Assembly: GCA_009377695.1 (NCBI GenBank)
Contig: WHTP01000004.1
Location: 25,444-89,443, forward strand
Source of the DNA: Hyphomicrobiales bacterium
GTDB lineage: Bacteria; Pseudomonadota; Alphaproteobacteria; Rhizobiales; Xanthobacteraceae
Length of the DNA stretch: 64,000 nucleotides
Reading direction: 5' to 3'
Under the pieces are notes generated by a model, which did no database searches, was not told where the DNA came from, and saw only the letters and a program-made list of their open reading frames with translations. Below are positions 54,426 to 64,000 of this stretch, one piece after another (position 1 is the first letter of the stretch; every line of letters begins with the position of its first letter). The translations under genes were made by a program, and so were the position numbers.

Positions 54426-55222
54426 TGCTTGGCACCGCCAGGCAACGATGCGGCGTGCCCGCGCTCCGTCATTTCGAGGAATGGGCGGACCGGATCGGTC
54501 GGCGCGTCGGGATTCACGAATGCCGCGAGGTCCTGCACGTGAAGCAGCAGCACCCACTTGGTGCGCTGCGAGCGATTGGGCACGGATCCGTGCACCAGCC
54601 AGGGATTAAAGATCACGCCGTCACCGGCCGGCAGCTCAAGGCTTTGCGCGGAGAGGCCGCGAGCCGTTAGCTCGCGCCGATCGATGAGCGGACCACCCGA
54701 ATCTCCCTGCGAATACGGATAAGGCCCGCGATCGTGACTGCGAGGAACCACCTCCATCGTTCCATGATGCCGATCCACGCCGCGAAGAGGAATCCACAGC
54801 CGCCACGCTGTGCGGCAGCGGGTCGTTGCGTAGTCCTGATGCAACGGCAGTTCGTACGAACCTTCGCCCGGCAAATCGGCGCGTAACGTCGGCCAGACGA
54901 TCGGCACCGCAACGCCGCCCCGGCGGAACAGCCCGGCCTGCTCCAGCTCCGTTCCGATCTCCACCGACAGGCGCGCGAGACTGAAGAGCTTCTTGACGTG
55001 GTCGAACAGCATCGACCGATGACGGCCGGCCGCGACCAGGACGTCCGCGATTGCTTCGGCGGAACGTCTTTCAATGCCACGCTGCTCGGCAAGTTTATCC
55101 CCGACCAGCGCGATGTCGTGCTCGAAGCCCGCGAGCTCATGGGGCAGGACCAATCCACGCAAGACGGCGAAGCCATCCTGCTCGAGCTGATCGAAATCAA
55201 GACTTGCGATGCGCCCCGCCAT
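54422..55222 (-). CDS. Phytanoyl-CoA dioxygenase family protein
   Basis: A 266-aa Fe(II)/2-oxoglutarate-dependent oxygenase of the PhyH family. Iron ligands are H and D in ELPLHQDYATTRCRTAWRLWIPL near residue 142 and the second histidine in FNPWLVHGSVPNRSQRTKW near residue 212, with the R of SQRTKW able to hold 2-oxoglutarate. PhyH-like enzymes occur in surface-sugar and natural-product clusters. I start at ATG 55222 (GAGG upstream); a GTG at 55234 overlapping the next gene is possible. Confidence 0.85.
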   Translation of the reverse strand: MAGRIASLDFDQLEQDGFAVLRGLVLPHELAGFEHDIALVGDKLAEQRGIERRSAEAIADVLVAAGRHRSMLFDHVKKLFSLARLSVEIGTELEQAGLFRRGGVAVPIVWPTLRADLPGEGSYELPLHQDYATTRCRTAWRLWIPLRGVDRHHGTMEVVPRSHDRGPYPYSQGDSGGPLIDRRELTARGLSAQSLELPAGDGVIFNPWLVHGSVPNRSQRTKWVLLLHVQDLAAFVNPDAPTDPVRPFLEMTERGHAASLPGGAKQ

Positions 55223-55230
55223 TCCCTGCC

Positions 55231-55956
55231 TCACCGCACCGCTGCAACCGCTTGGATAGTCACCACTGTCGATCCGATAATCCGCGCCGGATTGCCGGCA
55301 ACGATCGCCCCATCCGGCACGTCCTCAACCACGACCGCGCCCAAACCGACCACGCTGTAGCGGCCGATCGTCGTGCCGTCGCGCACCACGGCGCCAGGGG
55401 CGATATGCGCGCCCTCGTGCACGGTTGCGTAGCCGCACACGACGGCATTGACGCCGACAAACGCAAAATCTCCGACCGTGCAGTCGTGAGCGACGTGTGC
55501 GCCATTGCGGATCGCCACGTGGTCGCCGAGCCGCGCACCGCACATGATCGAACATCCGGATGACGCGAACAGGCCGATCCCATGCTCCACGTCATCGGCG
55601 AGGACAGCCAGCGGATCGACGACCGTCGCCCAACGGTCACGCGGCACACCGAGCCCGCAAATGGTCGCGGCGCGGGATTGCATGTGCTTGGCCTTGTGCA
55701 GCGGGGCGATAAATTGCGTCGACGACGGCAGCTCGTGCCACGATGCGAACGACCCGAGAACCGGATAGCCTGAGATCGGCGATCCGACGGTCTCGGCGTC
55801 ATTGAGGAAGCCGAGGCACCGGGCCCGTCCCAAGGCCTCCAGACGGCCGAGCGTACAGGCCGCGAGCGCGCCGGCTCCGCGACCGCCGAACACGGCTACC
55901 GCCGTGGTGTCGCCGGCGCCCGCCGGCGGGCTATCGAAGGATGCGCGCCGCGTCAC
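55231..55956 (-). CDS. NeuD/PglD-family sugar O- or N-acetyltransferase
   Basis: A 241-aa left-handed beta-helix acyltransferase. The N-terminal half is Rossmann-like (AVAVFGGRGAGALAACTLGRLEALG) as in NeuD/PglD, followed by hexapeptide repeats (IMCGARLGDHVAIRNGAHVAHDCTVGDFAFVG and VHEGAHIAPGAVVRDGTTIGRYSVVG). Such proteins acetylate nucleotide sugars. The start is GTG at 55956 with a strong GAGGAGGG Shine-Dalgarno; ORF extension to 55992 lacks it. It is the first gene of a three-gene unit with the dioxygenase and glycosyltransferase genes. Confidence 0.85.
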   Translation of the reverse strand: MTRRASFDSPPAGAGDTTAVAVFGGRGAGALAACTLGRLEALGRARCLGFLNDAETVGSPISGYPVLGSFASWHELPSSTQFIAPLHKAKHMQSRAATICGLGVPRDRWATVVDPLAVLADDVEHGIGLFASSGCSIMCGARLGDHVAIRNGAHVAHDCTVGDFAFVGVNAVVCGYATVHEGAHIAPGAVVRDGTTIGRYSVVGLGAVVVEDVPDGAIVAGNPARIIGSTVVTIQAVAAVR

Positions 55957-56086
55957 GAGCCCTCCTCGAGCGAATTGATGCGATTGTAACAATCATCCGA
56001 TCTGACAAGCTTGAGATTATTGATTGTCATCCGGCAGCCCCAACATCAGGCGACGCGTCGATTGCCGTCATGCTATTTCTGCGATC

Positions 56087-57240
56087 ATGGCCTCTCATAA
56101 CAGCCGGCATGATGCAATTCGCTTTAGTCGACCGGTGACCGCGGGCCGCGAATATGATTACATCCGGCAGGCGTTGGAGCAGGGCCACCTCTCCAGCAAC
56201 GGGCCATTCAGCCGTCGCTGCCAGGCTTGGCTTACCGCCAAGTGCCATACGTCGTCCGTCTACCTGACACATTCCGCGACCGCAGCACTCGAGCTGTCTG
56301 CGCTGCTGACGGACATTGGCCCTGGCGATGAAGTCGTGATGCCGGCTTTCACGTTCGTATCCTGCGCCAATGCCGTTGCGCTGCGCCGCGCCACACCGGT
56401 GTTCGTGGACTGCCGCCCCGACACACTCAACATCGACCCGGTCAGATCGCGAGCGCAATCAGCCCACGCACGCGCGCAATCGTTGCGGTCCATTATGCCG
56501 GCGTCCCCTGCGATATGGCTGCGATCATGGCGTTGGCCGAACGGCACGACCTCGTCGTAATCGAAGATGCCGCGCAAGCTCTGCTATCATACTATCGCGG
56601 AAACCCCGCAGGCGCACTGGGACATTTCGGCGTGTTCAGTTTTCACGACACCAAGAACGTGATGTCCGGAGAAGGCGGCGGCATCGTCGTGAACGACGCG
56701 CGTTTCGTCGAACGAGCCGAGATCGCCTACCGCTACGGGACCGATCGCAGCGCGTTCGACCGCGGCGAGCGGCAGCGCTACACCTGGGTCGATCTGGGCT
56801 CTTCGTTCGCGCCAAACGAGATCACGGCGGCGGTGCTGCTCGCGCAGCTTGAGCGCGCAGAGGAGATCACGCATGCGCGGCGCGCCATGTGGGCGCGCTA
56901 TCATTCCGCCTTCGCGGGACTTGAGGCTGCGGGAATCGCCCGGCGACCGGTCGTTCCGGAGGACGTGCACCACAATGCGCACCTCTATTATCTTCTGCTC
57001 CGCGATCAGGATGCTCGCGACCGCTTCATATCCACGATGCGTCTGTCGGGCATTACGACGCCGTTTCATTTCGTTCCACTCGACGACTCGCCCGGCGGCC
57101 TTCGTTACGGACGCCGACATGGCATGCTGCCGACGACCCATTCGGTCGCCGGCCGGCTGGTGCGATTGCCGCTCTGGTTCGGCATGGAGCAAGTGCAGGA
57201 CCGGGTGATCGAGACCGTCCTTGCCGCGCTCAAGCAATGA
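56087..57240 (+). pseudogene. wecE: WecE/RffA-type sugar aminotransferase, frameshifted
   Basis: A DegT/DnrJ/EryC1 PLP aminotransferase of the TDP-4-keto-6-deoxyglucose type. Frame 1 (56087-about 56441) has HSATAALELSALLTDIGPGDEVVMPAFTF and VDCRPDTLNIDP; frame 2 (about 56443-57240) has AIVAVHYAGVPCDMAAIM, EDAAQAL and the PLP-lysine segment FSFHDTKNVMSGEGG, then the end of the family. The two join at CCGGTCAGATC (56439-56449): restoring one base would give an intact protein of about 385 aa. So it is either a one-base loss or a sequencing error. It points away from the acetyltransferase unit. Confidence 0.85.
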
Positions 57241-57301
57241 TCAGCGGGCTTAAACCCGTCGGTGGCGTAGGCGGTGCTGCTGTGCTAACGGCCTGCGTAT
57301 T

Positions 57302-58915
57302 ATGACCGAGCACATCCGCCCCATCACCCGCGCCCTCATTTCGGTTTCCGACAAGGCCGGCCTCGTCGATTTCGCCCGCGCGCTCTCGCAACACGGTGTC
57401 GAGTTGGTCTCCACCGGCGGCACCCATCAGGCGCTGGCCGATGCGGGGCTCAAGGTGATCGAGGTGTCGGAGGTGACCGGTTTCCCGGAAATGATGGACG
57501 GCCGCGTGAAGACGCTGCATCCGAAGGTGCACGGCGCCCTGCTCGCGATCCGCGACAACAAGGAGCACGCCGGCGCCATGCAGGCGCATGGCATCCGCCC
57601 GATCGATCTCCTGGTGGTCAATCTCTATCCGTTTGAAGAGACCGTCGCGAAGGGCGCCGACCCTCGATCGGGGTCGAGGGCGAGCTTCGACACCTGCATC
57701 GAGAACATCGACATCGGCGGGCCCGCGATGATCCGCGCCGCCGCCAAGAACCATGGTGACGTCGCGGTCGTAGTCGATATTGCCGACTATGCAGCAGTGC
57801 TCGACGAGCTCACACGGCACAACGGCACGACGGCAGCGCTGCGCAAGAGGCTCGCCGCCAAGGCTTATGCCCGCACCGCCGTCTACGACGCCGCGATCTC
57901 CAACTGGTTCGCACAGGAGCTTGGCGATGATGCACCCGCTTTCCGCGCGTTCGGCGGCAAGCTCACGGAGGCGCTGCGCTACGGCGAGAACCCGCACCAG
58001 CAGGCCGCCTTCTATCGTTCATCGGAGCAGCGCCCTGGCATCGCCACCGCCCGACAGATGCAGGGCAAGCAGCTCTCCTACAATAACCTCAACGACACCG
58101 ACGCGGCCTATGAATGCGTCGCCGAGTTCGATCCCAAGCGCACGGCCGCGGCCGCCATCATCAAACACGCCAATCCCTGTGGCGTCGCCGAAGGCGCGAG
58201 TATTCTCGATGCCTACACCAAGGCGCTGCGCTGCGATCCGGTCTCGGCCTTCGGCGGCATCGTTGCGCTCAACCGCACGCTCGATGCGGAGGCGGCACGC
58301 GCCATCACCGAGATTTTCACGGAAGTGATCATCGCGCCGGACGCAACCGATGAAGCGATCGCCATTGTCGGCGCCAAGAAGAACCTGCGTCTGCTGCTTG
58401 CGGGCGGTCTACCCGATCCGCGCGGCAAGGGCCTGACCGTGAAGTCGCTGGCCGGCGGCTTGCTGGTGCAGTCGCGCGACAATGCGGTGGTCGACGACAT
58501 GGACCTCAAGGTCGTCACCAAGCGCGCGCCTACCAATTCCGAGCTCGCCGATCTGGCGTTCGCCTTCCGCATCGCCAAACACGTGAAGTCGAACACGATC
58601 GTCTACGCCAAAGACCGGGCCACGGTCGGCATCGGCGCCGGCCAGATGAGCCGGGTCGACGCCGCCCGCATCGCCGCCCGCAAAGCGGAGGATGCCGCCA
58701 AGGAGGCGGGGCTCGCGGAGCCGCTGACCAAGGGTTCCGTCGTCGCCTCGGACGCCTTCTTCCCCTTTGCCGACGGCCTCCTGGTCACGATCGAGGCCGG
58801 CGCGACTGCGGTGATCCAGCCCGGCGGGTCCATGCGCGACAATGAGGTGATCAAGGCCGCCGATGACTACAGCGTTGCCATGGTGTTTACCGGGACACGC
58901 CATTTCCGGCACTGA
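57302..58915 (+). CDS. purH: Bifunctional AICAR formyltransferase / IMP cyclohydrolase
   Basis: PurH carries out the last two steps of purine synthesis (AICAR to FAICAR to IMP). The 537-aa protein has the IMP cyclohydrolase domain ([50 protein letters not shown]) and the AICAR transformylase domain with ETITLR-type [16 protein letters not shown] and a C-terminal [16 protein letters not shown]. Its upstream neighbours differ from the usual rsmB-heparinase order owing to the inserted sugar genes. Confidence 0.97.
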   Translation: MTEHIRPITRALISVSDKAGLVDFARALSQHGVELVSTGGTHQALADAGLKVIEVSEVTGFPEMMDGRVKTLHPKVHGALLAIRDNKEHAGAMQAHGIRPIDLLVVNLYPFEETVAKGADPRSGSRASFDTCIENIDIGGPAMIRAAAKNHGDVAVVVDIADYAAVLDELTRHNGTTAALRKRLAAKAYARTAVYDAAISNWFAQELGDDAPAFRAFGGKLTEALRYGENPHQQAAFYRSSEQRPGIATARQMQGKQLSYNNLNDTDAAYECVAEFDPKRTAAAAIIKHANPCGVAEGASILDAYTKALRCDPVSAFGGIVALNRTLDAEAARAITEIFTEVIIAPDATDEAIAIVGAKKNLRLLLAGGLPDPRGKGLTVKSLAGGLLVQSRDNAVVDDMDLKVVTKRAPTNSELADLAFAFRIAKHVKSNTIVYAKDRATVGIGAGQMSRVDAARIAARKAEDAAKEAGLAEPLTKGSVVASDAFFPFADGLLVTIEAGATAVIQPGGSMRDNEVIKAADDYSVAMVFTGTRHFRH

Positions 58916-59061
58916 CGCGCACCCAGGCGGCCGGCTGTTAGGTCTCTGTTAAGGTTGCGGAATTTTCATTCTGCAAGAGTCAATTCTCACGGAACTGATC
59001 GAATGTGTCCGCGTTGTGCCTACAATGGCAAAAAAGCGCCTAAGGCAGGGCAATTTCGACA

Positions 59062-59277
59062 ATGAAACAGACCGACGTCAGCTTCCTTCACCACCAAGCA
59101 GAAATCTGCATTGCCCTGTCACGGGCCACCTTCGACCTCACGGTGGCTGGCCGGCTGCGCAACATGGCCGACGAGTTCCGGGCCAAGGCGGCGCGCTGGG
59201 AAGACGAGATCGACCACGTTCCCGCGCATGCGATAGGCCACGCCGGCGTACCCAACGGCAAGCTCGATCGGGACTAA
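59062..59277 (+). CDS. Small conserved protein
   Basis: A 71-aa protein with core SFLHHQAEICIALSRATFDLTVAGRLRNMADEFRAKAARWEDE. I recognise the pattern as a small conserved protein of Bradyrhizobium and relatives, often found beside purH, but no function is known. It is basic-helical with no signal or membrane segment. A start ATG at 59062 is in frame; its stop is 1 bp before the NAD-glutamate dehydrogenase stop on the other strand. Confidence 0.7.
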   Translation: MKQTDVSFLHHQAEICIALSRATFDLTVAGRLRNMADEFRAKAARWEDEIDHVPAHAIGHAGVPNGKLDRD

Positions 59278-59278
59278 T

Positions 59279-62200
59279 TCACTCCCGAACCAGATCGCCG
59301 AGCAGGCTGGCGGCGACTGACAGTTTCGACAGCGTCAATCCCGAATTCGCGATCTCGTGCACCGCCGCGCGGATGCGCTGGACGTCCGCCTCGCGCAGCG
59401 CGACCCATGCCTCGACGGCGGGCGCACCGGCGCCGCCCCCCGCCGTCATGGCCGCGGCCAACCGCCGCTCGGCATCGCCGATCGAGTCCAATGCGCGATC
59501 GAGCGCCAGCCGGTCGAAATAATCCGAGACCTTGATGCCGCGCGCCGCTCGCGTGATCCGATCGAGCTGGAAGAACGACTCGGCCGCAAAATAGGTCGCG
59601 GTCACGTCGGGGATGCCCTCGCCGGTGCGTTCGGCGACCAGCACGATATCGGGCGCGGCGGTGAGCGATGGCAAATAGGCGAAGCGGCGCGCGAGAGCGG
59701 CGGGAACACCTGCGCCGGTCAGCTCCGTCGCGCGAGCATCAAGCGCGGCCCTGGTCTCCGGCGTCAACGCGCCGTCGAGCGCCGCCTCCACCGCTGCGAT
59801 GCCGTCGCGATAATGCGTGACGAGCGCCGCGAGCCCTCTGGTCAGATCGACATTGCGCAGGAACCAGACCACGCGGTCCCGCAACAAGCGCTGCACCGCG
59901 GCGTAGAGATCGAGCTGGAGATTGCCCGGGACCTTGTTGTCGAGGCCATCGATCTCGGTATTGAGCGCAGTCATGCCGTAGCTGTCGCGCACGGCGGCAA
60001 AAGCCGTGGCGATGCTGGCGGCCGACGCACCGGTCTGATCCTCCGTGCGGACCACGAACTGCGGTCCGCCGCGATTGATGATCGAATTGGCGAGCTGGGT
60101 CGCGATAATCTCGCGGCGCAGCCGGTGCTGCTCGAGCGCGTCGGGGAACCGTTTGACGATCGGGCCCGGAAAATAGCGCTGCAGCTCGCGTCCAAGATAG
60201 GGATCGTCGGGAACATCGGACTCCAGGAGGTCGTCCTTGAGCGCGAGCTTGGCATAGGCGAGGAGCACCGCGAGTTCCGGTCGGGTCAACGTCACCGACC
60301 GGCGCCGCCGTTCGTCGAGTTCCTTGTCGTCGGGCAGGTACTCGACCGCACGATCGAGGAGGCTCTTGCCCTCGAGCGATTGCATCAGCCGCTGGAAAAA
60401 GCCGAGATAGCCGACCCCCTGCCGCTCTGCGAGCGAGATCGACAGCGGTTGCAGATAGTTGTTGCGCAGCACGAGCGCCGCGACGTCGTCGGTCATCTCG
60501 ACGAGCAGCGCGTTGCGCGCGTCTTCGGTCAGCCGCCCGTGATGCACCGGCCGTGCCAGCGCGATCTTAATGTTGACCTCGATGTCCGAGGTGTTGACGC
60601 CGGCCGAATTGTCGATGGCGTCGGTGTTGAGGCGGACGCCGCGTAAGGCGGCCTCGATGCGGCCGCGCTGGGTCATGCCGAGATTGGCGCCCTCCCCGAT
60701 GACCTTGCAGTGCAGGTCCGCGCCGGTGACGCGAATCGCGTCGTTGGCGCGATCGCCGACCACATCGTCGGTTTCCGCCGAAGCGCGCACATACGTGCCG
60801 ATGCCGCCGAAAAACAGAAGATCGGCGGGTGCCTTCAGGATCGCGTGCATCACCTCCTGCGGTGTCGCCTTGGCTTTGGGGAAACCGATCGCCGCCTGAG
60901 CCTCCGGAGAGAGCGCGATCTCCTTGAGCGAACGCGGATAGACGCCGCCGCCGGTCGAGATCAGCGACTTGTCGTAGTCCTGCCAGCTCGACCGCGGCAG
61001 ATCGAACAGGCGCTTGCGCTCGGTGAAGCTGCGCGCGGGATCGGGATCGGGATCGATGAAGATGTCGCGATGATCGAACGCCGCGATCAGCCGGGTCGTC
61101 ACCTCTCGCAATAGGCCGTTGCCGAACACGTCGCCCGACATGTCGCCGACGCCGACGGTCGTGAACGGCGTCGTGCCGATATCGATATCCATTTCCCGGA
61201 AGTGGCGCTTCACCGATTCCCAGGCGCCGCGGGCGGTGATGCCCATCTTCTTGTGGTCGTAGCCGGCCGACCCGCCAGAAGCGAAGGCGTCGCCCAGCCA
61301 GAAGCCGCGCTCCTGCGCAATGCCATTGGCGATATCGGAGAACGTCGCGGTGCCCTTGTCGGCCGCGACCACGAGATAGGGATCGTCGTCATCATGCCGG
61401 ACGACGTTGTCCGGCGGCACCACGCCGTCATCGCCAAGATTGTCGGTAATGTAGAGCAGCGTCGAGATGAAGAGCTTGTAGGCGGCAGTGCCTTCGGCCT
61501 GGATCTGCTCGCGGGTGGCGCCCTTTGGCATCTGCTTCGGAACGAAGCCGCCCTTGGCGCCTACCGGCACGATGACCGCATTCTTGACCTGCTGCGCCTT
61601 CACCAGCCCGAGGACCTCGGTGCGGAAGTCCTGCGGCCGGTCCGACCAGCGGATGCCGCCGCGCGCGACCTTGCCGAAGCGCAGATGCACGCCCTCGACA
61701 CGCGGCGAATAGACGAAGATCTCATAGAGCGGCTTCGGCAACGGCAGGCCATCGAGCTTGCGGCTCGAAAACTTGATCGCGATCTGCGCCTTGGGTCGGC
61801 CCTCGATATCGACCTGATAGAAATTGGTGCGGACCGCCGACTGCACGGCGTTCACGAAGTGCCGCAGGATGCGATCCTCGTCGAGGCTCTGGACCGACGC
61901 CAGCGCCTGCTCGATGGCGGCAACGATCTCGTCCTGACGGGCGGCGCGCGCGTCGGGCAAAGCATCAAGACGCGGATCAAACCGCACGTGGAAGAGCTGC
62001 ACGATCTGCGCCGCAAGCTGCGCGTGCCGCGCCAGCGTGGCCCACATGTAATCCTGCGAGTAGGGCACGCGGATCTGCCGCAGGAACCGCGAGATGGTGC
62101 GGATCAGCGCAACGTCACGCCAGGCGAGCCCGCCGGACAGCACCAGCGCGTTGTAGCCGTCGTTCTCGGCGCCGCCGGTCATCACCACAATGAAGCACGC

Positions 62201-64000
62201 TTCCAGACGCTGCTTTGCATCGAGAAGATCGACCTCGCCGTTGCCGGAATGCTCCAGCACCATGTCATGCAACCAGACATCCGGGCGGTCGTCGGCATCG
62301 AGCTTGATGTGGTGGGTCTGCTCGTCCACCACGCGGAAGCCCATGTTCTCCAGGATCGGCACGCGTTCGGAGAGCTGAATCGGCCGGCCGAAACTCCACA
62401 CCTTGAGACCGATGGCGCCGTCGAATGTTTCGGTCCGCCGGCGGAAATCGGCGGATAACGGCCGCGCCGCCGACAGGCCCGCGATGACCTTGATGTCGTT
62501 CACCGCAACAAGCGGCGAATGGCTCGCGCGATAGCCTTCCGAGAACGCGTTTCGGAAGCGCCTGAACAGTTCGCGCGCCTGAGCTGGGTCGTGCACCACT
62601 GCCAGTGCGTCCGAGAGACCGTCAGTCCAGGTGCGGATAATCGCCCCAACCGTCTCTTCGAGCGCTCCGCGGTCGGGCCGCGGCGCTTCGCCGGCGTCGC
62701 GGCCGATGATGAAATGGACGCGAACCAGCGGACCTTCCGGAAAGAACGGATAGTAGGCGCTCACCCGGCCCTGGTAGGCCTCGGCGAGATAATCGCCGAT
62801 CGCGGTCCGCACCGAGCTGTTGTAGCGGTCACGCGGCACGAACACGAAGACCGAGACGAACCGATCGAAGCGATCGTGCCGCGAGAGCACCCGCACGCGC
62901 GGGCGCTCATCGAGCTGCAGGATCAGCATCGCAAAGTGATAGAGCGTCTCCTCGTCGACCTGGAACAGTTCGTCGCGTGAATAGGTGTCGAGAACGTTGG
63001 CCAGCGCCTTGCCGGAATGACTGTCGGGGTCGAGCCCGGCGCGCCGGATGATCGCATCGACCTTGTGGCGCAGGTACGGGATCGTGCGGCTCGACTGCGT
63101 GTAGACGGTCGAGGTGAACAGCCCGACGATGCGGGACTCGCCAATGAGCTTGCCGGCGGCATTGAAGCGTTTGATGCCGATATAGTCCATGTGCGCGCGC
63201 CGGTGCACTTTCGATCGCACTGCCGACTTGGTGACGATCAGGAGCTTCGGCTCCTTGAGGAAGGCGCGCAGCTCCGGCGTGACGACGACGAGCTGGCTGC
63301 CGGTGCGCAGCACCCGGCGATCCGGCGCGCGCAGCAATCCGAGGCCGGTTTCGTGTATGGGCGCGAGCGCGTCCTCCTTGTCGGTGAAGGCGTAGTCGCG
63401 GGTGCCCAGGAAGGTGAAATTGTCGGCGACCAGCCATTCCAGGAATGCGGCCGCCTCTTCGATCTCTTCTTTCGGCAGCGGCGGCGGGTTGGCCTTGAGC
63501 CCGGCGGCGATCTCGCGGACGCGCGCCGTCATCTCGCGCCAGTCATGCACGCCAAGGCGCACATCGGCGAGCACCGTTTCCAGCGCGGCGATCAGCTCCG
63601 CGCGCTGGGCCTCCTCCGCGATGCGATCGACGTGGATGTGGATGAAGCTTTCGCGCAAGTCGCCATCGGATGGAGCCTTCAGACCCTCAAAGCCGACAAG
63701 CCGGCCGGACGGATCGCGCGTGACGGTAAAGACCGGATGCACCACCAGCCGGACCTCGATGCCGCGCTCCGCCAGTTCGCCCGTGACGGAGTCGAGCAGG
63801 AACGGCATGTCGTCGTTGACGATCTCGAGCACCGACGTATGGCGCAACAGCTCACTGGCGCCGACCGCGGACGCGACGCGGATCTTCGGCGTGCCAGGGA
63901 CGCGCTCCGCGAGGAAACTCCAGGCGGATTCTCCCAAGGCGGCGATCTCGCGCCCGTCGTAACGGACGAGGTCCTCGGGCGCCGCACGGCCGAACAGGCC
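59279..64000 (-). CDS. gdhB: NAD-dependent glutamate dehydrogenase, large type (N-terminal part missing)
   Basis: The visible 1573 residues belong to the about 1600-aa L-GDH180-type NAD-glutamate dehydrogenase, which deaminates glutamate to 2-oxoglutarate. The open frame continues to the right edge (ends GLFGRAAPEDLVRYDG... on the minus strand), so the first residues are lost. Motifs: DMPFLLDSVTGELAERGI near the start, catalytic-domain GAKGGFVPKQMPKG, FSSRKLDGLPLPKP, GVGDMSGDVFGNGLL and GANLGMTQRGRIEAALRG (NAD-domain). Regulation by large N- and C-terminal domains is known for the family. Confidence 0.95.
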   Translation of the reverse strand, partial: GLFGRAAPEDLVRYDGREIAALGESAWSFLAERVPGTPKIRVASAVGASELLRHTSVLEIVNDDMPFLLDSVTGELAERGIEVRLVVHPVFTVTRDPSGRLVGFEGLKAPSDGDLRESFIHIHVDRIAEEAQRAELIAALETVLADVRLGVHDWREMTARVREIAAGLKANPPPLPKEEIEEAAAFLEWLVADNFTFLGTRDYAFTDKEDALAPIHETGLGLLRAPDRRVLRTGSQLVVVTPELRAFLKEPKLLIVTKSAVRSKVHRRAHMDYIGIKRFNAAGKLIGESRIVGLFTSTVYTQSSRTIPYLRHKVDAIIRRAGLDPDSHSGKALANVLDTYSRDELFQVDEETLYHFAMLILQLDERPRVRVLSRHDRFDRFVSVFVFVPRDRYNSSVRTAIGDYLAEAYQGRVSAYYPFFPEGPLVRVHFIIGRDAGEAPRPDRGALEETVGAIIRTWTDGLSDALAVVHDPAQARELFRRFRNAFSEGYRASHSPLVAVNDIKVIAGLSAARPLSADFRRRTETFDGAIGLKVWSFGRPIQLSERVPILENMGFRVVDEQTHHIKLDADDRPDVWLHDMVLEHSGNGEVDLLDAKQRLEACFIVVMTGGAENDGYNALVLSGGLAWRDVALIRTISRFLRQIRVPYSQDYMWATLARHAQLAAQIVQLFHVRFDPRLDALPDARAARQDEIVAAIEQALASVQSLDEDRILRHFVNAVQSAVRTNFYQVDIEGRPKAQIAIKFSSRKLDGLPLPKPLYEIFVYSPRVEGVHLRFGKVARGGIRWSDRPQDFRTEVLGLVKAQQVKNAVIVPVGAKGGFVPKQMPKGATREQIQAEGTAAYKLFISTLLYITDNLGDDGVVPPDNVVRHDDDDPYLVVAADKGTATFSDIANGIAQERGFWLGDAFASGGSAGYDHKKMGITARGAWESVKRHFREMDIDIGTTPFTTVGVGDMSGDVFGNGLLREVTTRLIAAFDHRDIFIDPDPDPARSFTERKRLFDLPRSSWQDYDKSLISTGGGVYPRSLKEIALSPEAQAAIGFPKAKATPQEVMHAILKAPADLLFFGGIGTYVRASAETDDVVGDRANDAIRVTGADLHCKVIGEGANLGMTQRGRIEAALRGVRLNTDAIDNSAGVNTSDIEVNIKIALARPVHHGRLTEDARNALLVEMTDDVAALVLRNNYLQPLSISLAERQGVGYLGFFQRLMQSLEGKSLLDRAVEYLPDDKELDERRRRSVTLTRPELAVLLAYAKLALKDDLLESDVPDDPYLGRELQRYFPGPIVKRFPDALEQHRLRREIIATQLANSIINRGGPQFVVRTEDQTGASAASIATAFAAVRDSYGMTALNTEIDGLDNKVPGNLQLDLYAAVQRLLRDRVVWFLRNVDLTRGLAALVTHYRDGIAAVEAALDGALTPETRAALDARATELTGAGVPAALARRFAYLPSLTAAPDIVLVAERTGEGIPDVTATYFAAESFFQLDRITRAARGIKVSDYFDRLALDRALDSIGDAERRLAAAMTAGGGAGAPAVEAWVALREADVQRIRAAVHEIANSGLTLSKLSVAASLLGDLVRE

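Noticed and set aside
59357..60646. 429-aa plus-strand frame opposite the glutamate dehydrogenase
   Set aside because: Antisense shadow; the minus-strand product is clearly conserved.

Overview
The window is a GC-rich (roughly 63-66 % by eye) alphaproteobacterial chromosome segment. Gene order and protein content point to Hyphomicrobiales (Rhizobiales), close to the Bradyrhizobium / Pseudolabrys / Rhodoplanes side. Evidence: addB-addA-trxA-folC-accD-trpA-trpB-trpF-lapA-ihfB-sppA-rpsA-cmk-aroA-TIGR02300 in one run, lptC-lptA-lptB-rpoN-hpf-ptsN in another, an AccD without the usual zinc-ribbon cysteines, NrnC-type oligoribonuclease, Bug-type solute receptors, hsp20 followed by a DUF1150 gene, and rsmB-heparinase-purH.

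Layout. 1-5313 (+): addB (cut by the left edge), addA and trxA. 5421-18765 (-): folC, accD, a VOC protein, an AraC regulator, trpA, a small membrane protein, trpB, trpF, lapA, ihfB, sppA, rpsA, cmk, aroA. 18923-19489 (+): TIGR02300 protein and tRNA-Ala(GGC), abutted by a phage terminase remnant. 19815-24922: Tat-exported deaminase, a gene-poor kilobase, a Bug receptor, PanE, Hsp20/DUF1150 behind a heat-shock promoter, ptsN. 25105-30908 (-): hpf, rpoN, lptB, lptA, lptC, nrnC. 31291-44992: mixed genes (methyltransferase, small lipoproteins, truncated GNAT, tRNA-Leu(CAG), NDUFA9-like protein, uppP, GST, queG, epimerase-like protein, Bug receptor, acs, CelD-like acyltransferase, L,D-transpeptidase). 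45360-49730: radical SAM protein, RES-Xre toxin-antitoxin pair, htpX. 49987-58915: rsmB, heparinase and purH, interrupted by a four-gene polysaccharide-type cluster whose aminotransferase is frameshifted. 59062-64000: a 71-aa protein and a giant NAD-glutamate dehydrogenase cut by the right edge.

The most unusual structure is a family of intergenic repeats, found at ten places. Each module is a 75-80 bp long-armed hairpin that begins and ends with CTAG, with an outer stem of about 9 bp, an asymmetric bulge and an inner stem of about 16 bp. Four related module types (here A, B, C, D) occur. They are normally paired, A with B and C with D, always through a 13-nt CTAG-bounded linker, giving composites of about 164-169 bp. 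Several single or fused copies look like recombinants between modules. One copy shows a paired base change on both arms. Two copies supply the TAG stop codon of a neighbouring gene. No transposase is in the window. I do not recognise this family by name.

Start sites were chosen by Shine-Dalgarno sequence, overlap with the upstream gene and family length. All functional names rest on recognising protein motifs by eye; no database search was run.
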